Below, piece after piece: positions 54,408 to 63,923 of a stretch of DNA of 64,000 nucleotides (position 1 is the stretch's first letter; the number at the start of each line of letters is the position of its first letter). Below the pieces are notes generated by a model. It was given only the letters and a program-made list of their open reading frames with translations. It searched no databases and was not told the DNA's origin. Both the position numbers and the translations under genes were made by a program. This stretch comes from Bradyrhizobium archetypum. Its GTDB lineage: Bacteria; Pseudomonadota; Alphaproteobacteria; Rhizobiales; Xanthobacteraceae. The stretch spans positions 558,001 to 622,000 of the forward strand of contig NZ_JAAVLW010000004.1 of the NCBI RefSeq assembly GCF_013114835.1, given 5' to 3'.

Positions 54408-55124
54408 TTATGAGCGAAGTTTGCCTAACTCTTCGGAAAAGAGCTTCTTACTGGAAGGGTTCAGCTGTTCGATCCGCGACTCGAGTAGGGCACGGATGTC
54501 CACAGGGGCATTGAAGTACACACGAGCCGGGATCTCGACAAATCGATGTCGTACGAGATTCTGGAACTCATCCAGGATCATTCGCCGAATGTGCTCGGGT
54601 GCTGCAAGCGCCAGAGGCGTCGCAACGATGATCCGACGAAGCCCCACCCATGCTTCATTTGGCGAGGTCTCGTAGGATGCTGCAAGCAGGTCGAACGCGT
54701 GTACGCTCACCCCGCGTTCAACTTCCAGTCCAAATGCCACGAGCCAGGCAAACGAATCGCGCGGCGTACAGCTGAGGATTCGGCGGCTGCGCGCCTCGAG
54801 AGACTGGACGTGCCGGTCGAATTCAGAGGCGGTCCCGGACCGAAGAGTGGCATCTGCGAGGGGCAATTCCATGAGCAAGAGCGCCCTCTGCGAGTGAGTG
54901 TCGCATGGACTCACCGACTGCGCTGCAGCACTCTCCAAAGTTCTGACAGAAGCAGCCTGGCTGAAATTTTCGAATCGCAGGAGTTGAGCCTCCACGTCCC
55001 AAAAGTCGGCCGCAACAGTGCTCTGTTCGAGGTTCGAAATTCCCCAGGCGAGTCCCAGGCAACCGAAGATGAGCGTCAATGCTCGCACGGAAAGTGGTCG
55101 GAGAGATCGTCCTTGTTTTTCCAC
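54408..55124 (-). CDS. Polysaccharide-locus hypothetical protein, VpsP-like
   Basis: 238 residues. One N-terminal membrane helix (ALTLIFGCLGLAWGISNL), then a helical periplasmic domain with DTHSQRALLLMELPLADATL near residue 75 and SRRILSCTPRDSFAWLVAF near residue 112. This layout recalls proteins found next to Wzc-type kinases in Alphaproteobacteria (VpsP family), whose task is not known. It follows the kinase gene on the same strand by only 12 bases, so they are cotranscribed. The family label is tentative. Confidence 0.6.
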   Translation of the reverse strand: MEKQGRSLRPLSVRALTLIFGCLGLAWGISNLEQSTVAADFWDVEAQLLRFENFSQAASVRTLESAAAQSVSPCDTHSQRALLLMELPLADATLRSGTASEFDRHVQSLEARSRRILSCTPRDSFAWLVAFGLEVERGVSVHAFDLLAASYETSPNEAWVGLRRIIVATPLALAAPEHIRRMILDEFQNLVRHRFVEIPARVYFNAPVDIRALLESRIEQLNPSSKKLFSEELGKLRS

Positions 55125-55136
55125 GAGGGGCGAAGC

Positions 55137-57407
55137 CTATACAAGCTCAGCGGGAGTTTTCTTATAGTAGTTCCCATAGTAACTGTGGAGCCGATCTGAA
55201 TACCCTTCGAAGCGACGCATAACGGCCGCGTCTGCTTTGTTGAGAACTGTGCCAAGCAGTCGTTCTGACAGAACAGGGGAGGTCGCGACCGCCTTGCGAA
55301 TCTCGTCGGTCGATGTGCTACCCCATTCGACAACCAGAACGAACGCGTCGAACAACATTGCCGCTGCTTTAACATCGACCAACGGTAGGATAGGAGGCAG
55401 GTCGACGAGGATGTAATCATAGCTATTCCGGGCCGTCTTCAACATTTGCTTTACAGCCGGAGAGGTCAGGATATCCGAGCTGTTGGAAGGCCTAATACGT
55501 GTCGAGGACGGCAGGAAATCGAATTTGTGTTTCGTGTCGGTGATGACAAGCTCGTCAAATGTCGCCTTATTTGCAACCATGTCGAGCAGCCCCGGCGTAT
55601 CCGCGTAGCCGAGACTGTTTGTCATTGTCGGGTTGCGCAAATCGGCATCAATCAGCAGGGTGCGACCGCCGCTCCTTGCTACAAACGCGGCAAAACCCGC
55701 AGCAACGGTGGTTTTTCCCTCGCCGGGCAGCGAGGAAACAATTCCGATGACCTTGCCCCCGGCCGGATGCAGATCGATCGCCACCTTGATGTATCGCAGG
55801 GCTTCTGCGGTTTCGGAGAACGGCTCAATTTCACTGATCTGTTGAAATGCACCCACGTCTTTCTTCTTCCAACCCTTGCCGACGCTGGACGCTTTTGCGG
55901 TAAGGGTCGGTAGAACAGCCAGGCAGCTGCTTCCTACAAGCTCCTCAAGCTGCGCACGTGTATGAATCTGGCGGTTCATTTGTTCACGGGCGAACGCCAG
56001 CATGACGCCAAGGCCCAATCCGCAGACTGCAGCGAGCGCCAGAGTGAGGCCGGTTTTCGGTGAGCTCGGCAGAGAGGGCGGAGACGCGGCACTTACGACG
56101 CGTGCCTCGGTCGAAGGAAACGATTGTTGCTGTACCGATTGAGTGAACCTGGAGAGGAAAGTTTCATAAATCCCGCGATAGGTGTTCGCAGCAGTTTCGA
56201 GTTCGCGCAAACGAACCTGCGATTGTCGAGTCGCACCGGATTGCTGAAAAACCTCCAGCATACGTCTATCGATAGACTCTTCCTGGGTCTTGGCGATCTG
56301 CAGTTCGCTTTTGTAGCTCTCCGCAATGCGGGAGATCTCGTCCCAGATCGCTCGTCGGGAAGCGGCCATCTGAGTCCGCAAATTTCTTGCCGCCTGATGG
56401 TCGGGCCCATAGCGGCTGCTCCACTCCGATTCCTTGTTTTGATCGTCTAGAAATTGCTGCCGGAGCTTGGTGATCACCGGATTGCTAAGCGCATCCGTCA
56501 CGACCGGATCGGGGATTGCTGAATCCTCCTTGTATGGTCGCTGTTCAATTACGCGTGTTATGCGGTCAAGTTTCGCACGAGCTTGGCTGGTGTCCGCGCG
56601 CGCTTTTGCGAGGGCGACGCCAAGCTGATCAAGCTCGACCTCGCTCGCCAACTTGCCTTCGACCCCGATGATGATGCTGTTCTTCGACTTGAAGTCTTGA
56701 ACTTCCTTGTACGCGTCGCTCGCCTGTTGCCGCAATTCCCCTATTCGCTGCTCCAGCCAGATACTGGCGCGACGGGTAGCCTCGAACTTCGCTTGCAATT
56801 GATCCTCGATATAGGCGTCGGCAAATGCATTTGCTATTTGCGCAGCCTTATCGCGGCTAAGCGAGGTGTATGCGATCTGTTCGATGTAGCTGCGTCCCAA
56901 TCGAGTGACACGCAGATTGGCCTTTAGCGTCGCGAGAACCCCGCGCATTATCTCTTCATCGGAGCGCTCGACCGTCGGCCCCGAACTCAGTTTCACAAGC
57001 GCAAGAATTCGCTGCTTCAGGCCTTGGCCGGCTCCAACAAATTCAGGATCTTCATTCAAACGCAATCGACGGATAACGTTCAGGGCTACCTTTTCTGATT
57101 TGGTGGTCTCAATCTCGCTCTCCACCGCGGGATCTTCAACCGAACGGTTCTCCGTGGCCAGCTCGGACTGCGACCAGGTAATCCGCTTGGTGTCGATGAT
57201 CATGTCGGCCTGGGCGGTATATCTGGCTGGCGTGACGGCAAGGTACGCTAAGCCGACGATCAGCACCAAGCCCGTAACAAGAGCAATGAAACGCCATTGC
57301 CGAATCACAAAATCGCGTGCCTGCAGCAATGATAGTGTTCCGGCGTGGGCATCGCTTTCCACTGCCGGGGTGTATCGCGGAAATTGTCCGGCTACGTTCA
57401 TTCGCAA
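55137..57407 (-). CDS. Polysaccharide co-polymerase and tyrosine autokinase (Wzc/ExoP-like)
   Basis: 756 residues. A Wzz-type N-terminal domain with its first helix (WRFIALVTGLVLIVGLAYLA) near residue 35, long periplasmic coiled coil (residues about 90-400), a Pro-rich second helix region (PPSLPSSPKTGLTLALAA), and a C-terminal BY-kinase with Walker A SSLPGEGKTTVA near residue 555, Walker A' TLLIDADLRNP near 583 and Walker B YILVDLPPILPLVD near 675. It ends with a tyrosine cluster (SYYGNYYKKTPAE), the autophosphorylation site. It controls chain length and export of exopolysaccharide with the Wza-like channel. Confidence 0.93.
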   Translation of the reverse strand: MRMNVAGQFPRYTPAVESDAHAGTLSLLQARDFVIRQWRFIALVTGLVLIVGLAYLAVTPARYTAQADMIIDTKRITWSQSELATENRSVEDPAVESEIETTKSEKVALNVIRRLRLNEDPEFVGAGQGLKQRILALVKLSSGPTVERSDEEIMRGVLATLKANLRVTRLGRSYIEQIAYTSLSRDKAAQIANAFADAYIEDQLQAKFEATRRASIWLEQRIGELRQQASDAYKEVQDFKSKNSIIIGVEGKLASEVELDQLGVALAKARADTSQARAKLDRITRVIEQRPYKEDSAIPDPVVTDALSNPVITKLRQQFLDDQNKESEWSSRYGPDHQAARNLRTQMAASRRAIWDEISRIAESYKSELQIAKTQEESIDRRMLEVFQQSGATRQSQVRLRELETAANTYRGIYETFLSRFTQSVQQQSFPSTEARVVSAASPPSLPSSPKTGLTLALAAVCGLGLGVMLAFAREQMNRQIHTRAQLEELVGSSCLAVLPTLTAKASSVGKGWKKKDVGAFQQISEIEPFSETAEALRYIKVAIDLHPAGGKVIGIVSSLPGEGKTTVAAGFAAFVARSGGRTLLIDADLRNPTMTNSLGYADTPGLLDMVANKATFDELVITDTKHKFDFLPSSTRIRPSNSSDILTSPAVKQMLKTARNSYDYILVDLPPILPLVDVKAAAMLFDAFVLVVEWGSTSTDEIRKAVATSPVLSERLLGTVLNKADAAVMRRFEGYSDRLHSYYGNYYKKTPAELV

Positions 57408-57460
57408 CTCCTGAAAACGACGCCGGCGTCAGCAAACTTGATGCACATCGTCCCGGACAT

Positions 57461-58084
57461 TCAACGAGTCGCGCTTACTGGACTTGCTGCAGTCGACGAG
57501 CTTGTACCCGGCCTGCTCGCAGCAGCCACTCCCCCGGAATTGATCTGGAAAATCGCCGTTCTGCCGCCACCGCCAGGATTCTTAGGAGATCCCGGCGATC
57601 GATTCGGGTTGACGATGACGACGCTACCGACAGAACTTGTTGCGGAAGACAAGGCCGCGCTCGTCGCTGCAGTTGACAGATCTTCTGCAACCGAAGCGAA
57701 GGCGCTCTGGAACGCGCCATCGTCGAAGCCGGCGACAGCTTGCTGGATGATCAGGGCCGCATGCTGGTCGACCGTTGAACAGGCCGTGGCGGCTCGGGCT
57801 AGACCCGCGGCAATTGCAAGTCGAAGTGCCGGTGAAACTTCTGCCGCAAGGCGAACGAGATCGGGGGCGACAGACGCGTCAGTCGACGCGAGGTCGGCTA
57901 CAACACCTTCGATCGTGCGCGTGTCGGAATTCGGAGAAAGGATCGCCTTCGGATCTGATTTGAACCGGCTGATAGCTTGTTCGGTCAGCGGACTGGGGAC
58001 ACAAGGACTGGCTATTCCCTGACTGATCGAAAATGCCAGCGCTAGCTGTGCGAGTAGTATTTTTACGATTAAACCTGCACGCAT
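57461..58084 (-). CDS. Exported hypothetical protein of the polysaccharide locus
   Basis: 207 residues. Signal peptide (GLIVKILLAQLALAFSISQGIA), an Ala-rich helical body (DLVRLAAEVSPALRLAIA and ATSAALSSATSSVGSV) and a Gly/Ser/Ala-rich C-terminus (GGGGRTAIFQINSGG). The 54-base gap to the kinase gene on the same strand implies one transcript. GGAGCGGG precedes the ATG at 58084. Similar Ala-rich exported proteins accompany polysaccharide export genes in related genomes, but I cannot name a function. Confidence 0.65.
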   Translation of the reverse strand: MRAGLIVKILLAQLALAFSISQGIASPCVPSPLTEQAISRFKSDPKAILSPNSDTRTIEGVVADLASTDASVAPDLVRLAAEVSPALRLAIAAGLARAATACSTVDQHAALIIQQAVAGFDDGAFQSAFASVAEDLSTAATSAALSSATSSVGSVVIVNPNRSPGSPKNPGGGGRTAIFQINSGGVAAASRPGTSSSTAASPVSATR

Positions 58085-58375
58085 TACCCGCTCCAACTAC
58101 TTGATTTCGATTAAAAAATGCAGCTCTAACTCTACAACGACTGGCCGGGCTGTATCAACGGTGCTTATTGGCTATGGTTGATTGGCCGCCTTAAACCGAC
58201 TTCCTTAGGCTTAATATCTGAATATACATGGTTTTTCCGGATGTGGCCTATTCCAACGCGCTTCGATATTGGATTTGCGGAGGGTTGCAGGATACAGTTA
58301 GCTCGACTGGAGCGCTAGGTTGAAGGCGGATCGAGCGGTATTAATGGTTGTTTTAGTCGGCCCGGCGAAAATCGA

Positions 58376-59182
58376 GTGTCCTATTTACCGCAAATCGGCG
58401 AAGTCCTTGGCGAGGGTGAGTTGACGGCGCTGGCGCTTCCAGGCGTTGACCGGCTACAGGTATTGGGGCGACGACCTTCGCTGCCGGCCGGCCTAAAGAT
58501 CTACGCCATAGGCGATATTCACGGGCGCCTTGATCTCCTGGATGAACTGCTTGCCAGGATTGAAATGGATATCGGACTGCGCCCCGCCGTGCAGCCGGTT
58601 TACGTTTTCCTGGGTGATTATATCGATCGGGGGCCCTCGTCGCGCGAGACAATCGACCGACTGATCGAACACGGTGAAAAGAACAAATGCGTATTCCTGA
58701 AGGGCAACCATGAATTGATTGCCATCAAGTGCCTTAGCGATCGCAGCTGGTTCGATCAGTGGATGCGACTAGGCGGGATGGAAACCCTCAACTCCTACAA
58801 GATCCCGGCGCAAGGCGTGAGGAATGGGAAAAGAATTGTGGAACTGCAGAGTGCCTTTCACCAGGCACTACCTCAAGCGCATTTTCGGTTTCTTCGAGAT
58901 TTACAAGCCTCATTTACGCTGGGCGACTTTTTCTTCGCGCACGCGGGTGTGAACCCGAATGCCGACCTTGCCAGTCAAAAGGAGAGCGATCTGCTCTGGA
59001 TCAGGGAAGAGTTCCTTTCCTCAAATGTTGATTTCGGCAAGATTGTCGTTCACGGACATACCCCTGTTTGCGAAGTCGACGTCAGCTCGAACAGGATCAA
59101 TATTGATACAGGCGCCTATGCAACGGGGCGCCTTACATGTCTTGTGATCGAGGGAGCATCGCTAGCGGTGATCAGCACATAG
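58376..59182 (+). CDS. Metallophosphoesterase, PPP-type serine/threonine phosphatase
   Basis: 268 residues, cytoplasmic. Metal-binding motifs are complete: GDIHGR near residue 46, GDYIDRGP near residue 79, GNHE near residue 109, FAHAGVNP near residue 185 and VVHGHTPV near residue 226. These proteins dephosphorylate Ser/Thr or Tyr, or small molecules such as Ap4A. It is divergent from the Wzc operon (291-base gap), and could act on the tyrosine kinase or its targets, a role usually filled by a Wzb phosphatase, which is absent here. GTG at 58376 is the apparent start. Confidence 0.88.
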   Translation: MSYLPQIGEVLGEGELTALALPGVDRLQVLGRRPSLPAGLKIYAIGDIHGRLDLLDELLARIEMDIGLRPAVQPVYVFLGDYIDRGPSSRETIDRLIEHGEKNKCVFLKGNHELIAIKCLSDRSWFDQWMRLGGMETLNSYKIPAQGVRNGKRIVELQSAFHQALPQAHFRFLRDLQASFTLGDFFFAHAGVNPNADLASQKESDLLWIREEFLSSNVDFGKIVVHGHTPVCEVDVSSNRINIDTGAYATGRLTCLVIEGASLAVIST

Positions 59183-59226
59183 CAACGTCGGCGGCCAATG
59201 GCTGCGAGATGCCTTTTCCGTCCACC

Positions 59227-60330
59227 TCAATACGCCGCAAGTCGCTTGGCCAACAGGGTGTCGATGTGGGTTCGCATTTTATTGAAGAACTGCTCACGGC
59301 CGAACTGCCGCGCGTGCGTCGCGATCTTGTAGGGGTCACATTCCAAATCTGCCAGGCTGGCGACCGCCTTGCAGATCGCTTCGACCGTCTGCTCGCCGAA
59401 GAACACGCCTGATACACCTTTCGCCACTGTCTCGGTGGCGCCACCGCGGGCGAATGCGACGACGGGACGTCCGCTCGCCATCGCCTCCACCGGCACCATC
59501 CCAAAATCCTCTTCCCCGGGAAAGATCAGGGCGCGGCACCGCGAATAATGCTTTTTGAGCACGTCGAACGGCTGGGATCCCATCACGGAGATGGTTGGCC
59601 CTGCGATGCGGCGGATTTCATCGAGCATCTCACCGCTGCCGATCACAACAAGTTTCAATCCCATCTCATTGAATGCACGAACTGCCAGATCCGGTCGTTT
59701 GTAAGAAACCAGCTCGCCGGCCATTAGGTAGTAGTCGCCTAGTTCGGACGGCGCAGCAATCGAAAACGCGTCGGTATCGACCGGAGGGTGAATAACTACG
59801 GATTCGCGTCCATAATACCGCTGGATGCGGTTAGCGACGGTAGCCGAGTTTGCGACGAAGCTGTCGACCCGCGAGGCGGACGACACGTCCCACATTCGCA
59901 GGTAATGCGACAGCGGCGGCATAAGCAATCGGGTCATCCTGCCTGCGCTATCGCGATAGTCATGATACATGTTCCAGATGTAGCGCATTGGCGTGTGACA
60001 GTAGCAGACATGAAGTGCGCCCGGGGACGGTATGACGCCTTTGGACGGTCCGGACTCACTGCTGATGACAAGATCATATCCACGGAGATCGAGCTGCTCG
60101 AGTGCTAGCGGCATCAATGGAAGGTAGCTTTTATACATCCGTGCGGCCCGCGGGAGCGAATTAATATAACTTGGGATGATCCGATGCCGACGAATTCTGT
60201 CTGACACCAGCTCGGGAACATAAACATGCGTGAAAATATCGGCCTGCGGGTACATCTCGCAGAGGGCCTCGATCACCTTCTCTCCGCCCCGCATGCCAAC
60301 GAGCCAGTAGTGAATAATTGCTACCTTCAT
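59227..60330 (-). CDS. Glycosyltransferase family 4
   Basis: 367 residues, GT-B fold. The N-terminal Gly loop reads GMRGGEKVIEALCEMYP near residue 13; the donor-binding motif in the C-terminal lobe reads FPGEEDFGMVPVEAMASGRP near residue 280, with the E-x7-E pair. It adds a sugar from a nucleotide donor to the lipid-linked repeat unit at the cytoplasmic face. It is convergent with the phosphatase gene (44 bases) and divergent from the next glycosyltransferase. Start ATG at 60330. Confidence 0.92.
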   Translation of the reverse strand: MKVAIIHYWLVGMRGGEKVIEALCEMYPQADIFTHVYVPELVSDRIRRHRIIPSYINSLPRAARMYKSYLPLMPLALEQLDLRGYDLVISSESGPSKGVIPSPGALHVCYCHTPMRYIWNMYHDYRDSAGRMTRLLMPPLSHYLRMWDVSSASRVDSFVANSATVANRIQRYYGRESVVIHPPVDTDAFSIAAPSELGDYYLMAGELVSYKRPDLAVRAFNEMGLKLVVIGSGEMLDEIRRIAGPTISVMGSQPFDVLKKHYSRCRALIFPGEEDFGMVPVEAMASGRPVVAFARGGATETVAKGVSGVFFGEQTVEAICKAVASLADLECDPYKIATHARQFGREQFFNKMRTHIDTLLAKRLAAY

Positions 60331-60682
60331 TGGAGACGCCTTAGACCGGGTTATGTATGTAGTGTTTGCTGCATTGCGCTTTCTTTAGCTCGGTACCTCA
60401 ATGGGGCCAATATCGCCACCAAGCTTCAATCAGGTAATGTTAACCCGCGGGGTTCCGGTTGCCCAAGTACACCGTTTGCATGAAGTCGGAAGATCTTCGC
60501 AGGACATTAACCCTGCTGCGCGCGGTTCGAGGCCGTCCTGCGCTGGGTTTAACTAAGTCCACAGAATTACGCTCGCGGTGCCCTCCATCTGTTGCGACGC
60601 CGGCGTCGTCTTGAGATTAGAACATTTGATCGAACTTCAAAAAGACCTTGCAACGGCGATCCTTTTGAACAGAACATTGGCA

Positions 60683-61618
60683 ATGAGAAGCAATTATCCG
60701 GATCATACCTCTGAAAATATTATGGAAGAGGGGAAGCTCAGGATCGCGGTCGGCATCGCAACGGCCGGTCGAAGAGCAATTCTCAGTTACACGTTGGACC
60801 TGATCGCCCGGCAGACTCGTGCACCGGACGCGCTAATTGTTTGTCCAGCAACTCCCGAAGATTTGCACGCGGAACTGCTTCTGCGCTTTCCGTGCACTAC
60901 GTCAGTTCAATTGGGCAAGCGCGGGCTCACTGCTCAACGCAATCAGATATTAGCGGCCGCAAATGGCTCCGACGTGATCGTGTTTTTTGACGATGATTTC
61001 TTTCCCCAGCTAAACTATCTCGAGGAAATCGAGAGGCTGTTTCTAGAATGCGTAGATGTGGTCGCGATAACCGGCCGACCGATCGTAGACGGTGCCAACG
61101 GTCCTGGCCTGGAAGCAGAAGCAGCGTTAAAATTGATCTCGGATGACAGGTCGGCTCCGGGCGACCGTACCATCGTGCCTACCTACGGCACGTATGGCTG
61201 CAACATGGCTTTTCGAATGGCGCCAATCCGCGAGAAAGGACTGAAGTTCGACGAAAATCTGCCACTCTACGGATGGCAGGAGGACATCGACTTTTCCCGC
61301 CAGCTTTCGGGGGCTGGCCGTATCGTCGATGCGAAAGCCCTGCGCGGCGTGCATTTAGGTGCGAAGGGTGGTCGTACTTCAGGTGTGCGGTTCGGTTATT
61401 CGCAAATCGCAAACCCCGTCTATCTCATTCGAAAGGGCACTCTGTCTCTTTCGTTCGCAGGGCCACTCCTTTTTCGGAATGTGTTGGCAAATTTGGCCAG
61501 GAGTGTCAGACCGGAGCCCTGGATCGACCGTAGAGGGCGATTAAAAGGAAATTATCTGGCCTTGCGTGATCTGGTCACGGGGCGCATCGCGCCGCAACGG
61601 ATACTCGAATTAGGTTGA
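60683..61618 (+). CDS. Glycosyltransferase family 2
   Basis: About 311 residues, GT-A fold. AVGIATAGRRAILSYTLDL opens the nucleotide-binding domain; the metal-binding DxD-type motif is FFDDDFFP near residue 97, and YGWQEDIDFSRQLS near residue 197 holds the catalytic-base ED motif. No membrane helix at the start. It adds a sugar to the polysaccharide repeat unit. Start uncertain: ATG 60683 or ATG 60722, or a GTG at 60578. The Wzy-like gene follows after 67 bases. Confidence 0.88.
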   Translation: MRSNYPDHTSENIMEEGKLRIAVGIATAGRRAILSYTLDLIARQTRAPDALIVCPATPEDLHAELLLRFPCTTSVQLGKRGLTAQRNQILAAANGSDVIVFFDDDFFPQLNYLEEIERLFLECVDVVAITGRPIVDGANGPGLEAEAALKLISDDRSAPGDRTIVPTYGTYGCNMAFRMAPIREKGLKFDENLPLYGWQEDIDFSRQLSGAGRIVDAKALRGVHLGAKGGRTSGVRFGYSQIANPVYLIRKGTLSLSFAGPLLFRNVLANLARSVRPEPWIDRRGRLKGNYLALRDLVTGRIAPQRILELG

Positions 61619-61685
61619 TGGATGCCGAGTTGACGACGCTGGACCGGGGTAAGCGGAACAGGCCGCTTGAAAAGCGAATGTTCGA

Positions 61686-63089
61686 ATGACGGTTGAACTG
61701 ATTGGCGCGATCGCTCTTGTTGTTGGACTGATTGGTCTGTTTGCGCGGCCAAGCTTCATTGTTTATGCGTTCTTCGGGTCGACGCTGCTGGGGGCCGCCG
61801 CCGCCTTCATCCTGACTTCCCTGGGCGGGGCCACGATCCAGCCGGCGCACTTGCTGCTTGGCTTCCTGGCGGTAAAGCTGCTTGCTGACCGCGACATCCG
61901 GATCGGAGCGCTTCAGGCGGTATACCCGGGCAGCCCGGGCTTTTGGTTGCTCGTGACGGTGGGCTATTCGACAATAACCGCATATCTGATGCCACGTCTC
62001 TTTCAGGGACAAACGCTCGCATACGCGGTTCGCGCGCAGGGTGGAGAAAACTATCTCTCTCCGCTTGGCCCCACCACTTCGAATTTGACGCAATCGATTT
62101 ATTTCATCGGGGACTGCGTTTGCTTTCTCGTCCTGGCCGGATTCGGAGCCAGCGAAGCTGGAAGAAAATGTCTGGGACGCGCAGCGTTGATGTGCGTGAT
62201 CCTGAACCTGGCCTTCGGCTTGCTCGACCTGGTCACATACGCCACGAATACCGGTGAACTGTTATCGTTCATTCGCAATTCGACATATTCCATCATGAGC
62301 GATACGGAATCGGCTGGTTTCAAGCGAATCGTCGGTTCTTTCGTCGAAGCATCAAGCTTTGGATATTGGACGCTGGGATATTTTGCGTTTTCGACTTCGC
62401 TTTGGCTCCACGGGATCGGAGCGCGTCTGATGTTGTCATTGAGTATCCTATCGTTTCTCGCGCTATTGTTCTCAACTTCGACCACGGCATACGTCGGACT
62501 AGCCGGATATCTTGTCGTGGAATTCGTGATTATAACCGTCAATTTCATCTTCGGAAGAATTCGGCGGGAGATGGTCATCTTCATGATGTGCACACCCTTT
62601 GTGCTTGTCGTTGTTGGTATCGCGATCTGCCTCCACGATGCCTCATTCGCCTATTTCTCGGAGCTGCTGAACACGTTCGTTCTCAACAAGATGTCGACTT
62701 CCTCGGGTATTGAGCGGTCGAGATGGAACAGCCAGGCCATACAGAATTTCATCGATACATTCGGATTTGGAGCAGGTAACGGAAGCGTGCGAGCATCGAG
62801 CTTTCCGGTTGCGGTCATCGGCAGCCTCGGAATTCTGGGCGCCACGAATTATGCCCTGTTCCTGCTCTCGATCTGGTTCAGAAAGAAGAACATTGTGCCC
62901 TCCAGCGTCCCTGCCATGCAGATCGCTGCACGGTCGGCTTGCTTGGCGTGGCTGATTGCCGCGACGACGTCTGGCGGCTTCATTGATCTCGGCTTGCCGT
63001 TTTTCGCTTTTGCCGCGCTGGGCTGCCTGGACTCACCGAGGGTGCGGACCCAACTGTCGAGCACTCACGCGGCCGTTTCGTATCGCTAG
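61686..63089 (+). CDS. Wzy/O-antigen-ligase-like polysaccharide polymerase candidate
   Basis: 467 residues with about eleven to twelve membrane helices. An O-antigen polymerase-like centre contains FKRIVGSFVEASSFGYWTLG near residue 215, and a periplasmic loop has GIERSRWNSQAIQNFIDTFG then FGAGNGSVRASSFPV near residue 355, resembling the loop of ExoQ/WaaL-type proteins. With the glycosyltransferase upstream it is a likely repeat-unit polymerase. Two Wzy-like proteins (this and 49756) in one locus suggests polymerisation plus a second task such as ligation. No homologue is certain. Confidence 0.72.
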   Translation: MTVELIGAIALVVGLIGLFARPSFIVYAFFGSTLLGAAAAFILTSLGGATIQPAHLLLGFLAVKLLADRDIRIGALQAVYPGSPGFWLLVTVGYSTITAYLMPRLFQGQTLAYAVRAQGGENYLSPLGPTTSNLTQSIYFIGDCVCFLVLAGFGASEAGRKCLGRAALMCVILNLAFGLLDLVTYATNTGELLSFIRNSTYSIMSDTESAGFKRIVGSFVEASSFGYWTLGYFAFSTSLWLHGIGARLMLSLSILSFLALLFSTSTTAYVGLAGYLVVEFVIITVNFIFGRIRREMVIFMMCTPFVLVVVGIAICLHDASFAYFSELLNTFVLNKMSTSSGIERSRWNSQAIQNFIDTFGFGAGNGSVRASSFPVAVIGSLGILGATNYALFLLSIWFRKKNIVPSSVPAMQIAARSACLAWLIAATTSGGFIDLGLPFFAFAALGCLDSPRVRTQLSSTHAAVSYR

Positions 63090-63117
63090 ATCCGAGGGCG
63101 TTTATTTGTTCGATCCC

Positions 63118-63923
63118 ATCTGCTTCCTTGAGCGACGTTGATGTTCAGTATGTCTGGCGCATCCTGCGCGAGCACAAGATCGACCTTGTGGTGCGCAAGT
63201 CGTGGTGCGAGAGCCACGACCCGTAGTTTGCCGCGAAAGCCGCCGACGTGGTGGGCCTCTATATCGATCCGCCGGCCAACGCGATCGTGCTCTGTGTTGA
63301 CGAGAAACCGTCGATCCAAACCTTGGAGCGGGCGCAAGGTTACTTGAAGCTGCCGAATGGACGCACCCTGACGGGCCAGAGCCACGACTACAGGCGGCAT
63401 GGGACCACAACCTTGCTCGCCGCGCTCGAAGTCGCACCGAGAAGATCATCGCGGCGCACTCCAAGCGGCGCCGGCGGGTCGAGCTCCTTGGCTTCATGAA
63501 CAGCCTCGTTGCCGCATTCCCTGATCGCGAGCTTCACGTCATCCTCGACAATCTCAAGACGCACAAGAAGAACGAGCGCTGGCTAAAAAAGCACGCCAAG
63601 GTCCATTCCACTTCACCCCTATCCGGTCGTCGTGGCTCAATCAGATCGAAGCATGGTTTTCGATCCCAAGGCCAGTCACTGGCGGCGCTTCCTTCACCAC
63701 CGTTGAGCAATTGCAACTGCACATCGATGCGTTCATCGCTGCATGTAACGAGACAGCCGAGCCATTCGCATGGACCAAGAAAAAAGGCCGACAGCGACGG
63801 TTCAAAAAACGCCGGTATCACTCAGCTCTGATTCCGGGTACTATGGCAACGGTGTTAACTCGGCCTGCGACCACGCCCCTTTTGCAACTGCACTTTGTAC
63901 CGGCCGACCAGAAGTTTTATTAG
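63118..63923 (+). mobile_element. IS630-family transposase remnant, broken
   Basis: DDE transposase of the IS630/Tc1-mariner type, not functional. The visible protein starts late (VWRILREHKIDLVVRKSW, without the N-terminal HTH). A TAG follows at 63224-63226, where the family has Glu. It continues as [19 protein letters not shown] with KPSIQ (first Asp), then breaks near 63430, resumes as VILDNLKTHKKNERWL (second Asp), and breaks again near 63610 before LNQIEAWFS (Glu). The tail runs to 63921. No terminal inverted repeats could be identified; the left end has been replaced by sequence next to the polymerase gene. Confidence 0.85.
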
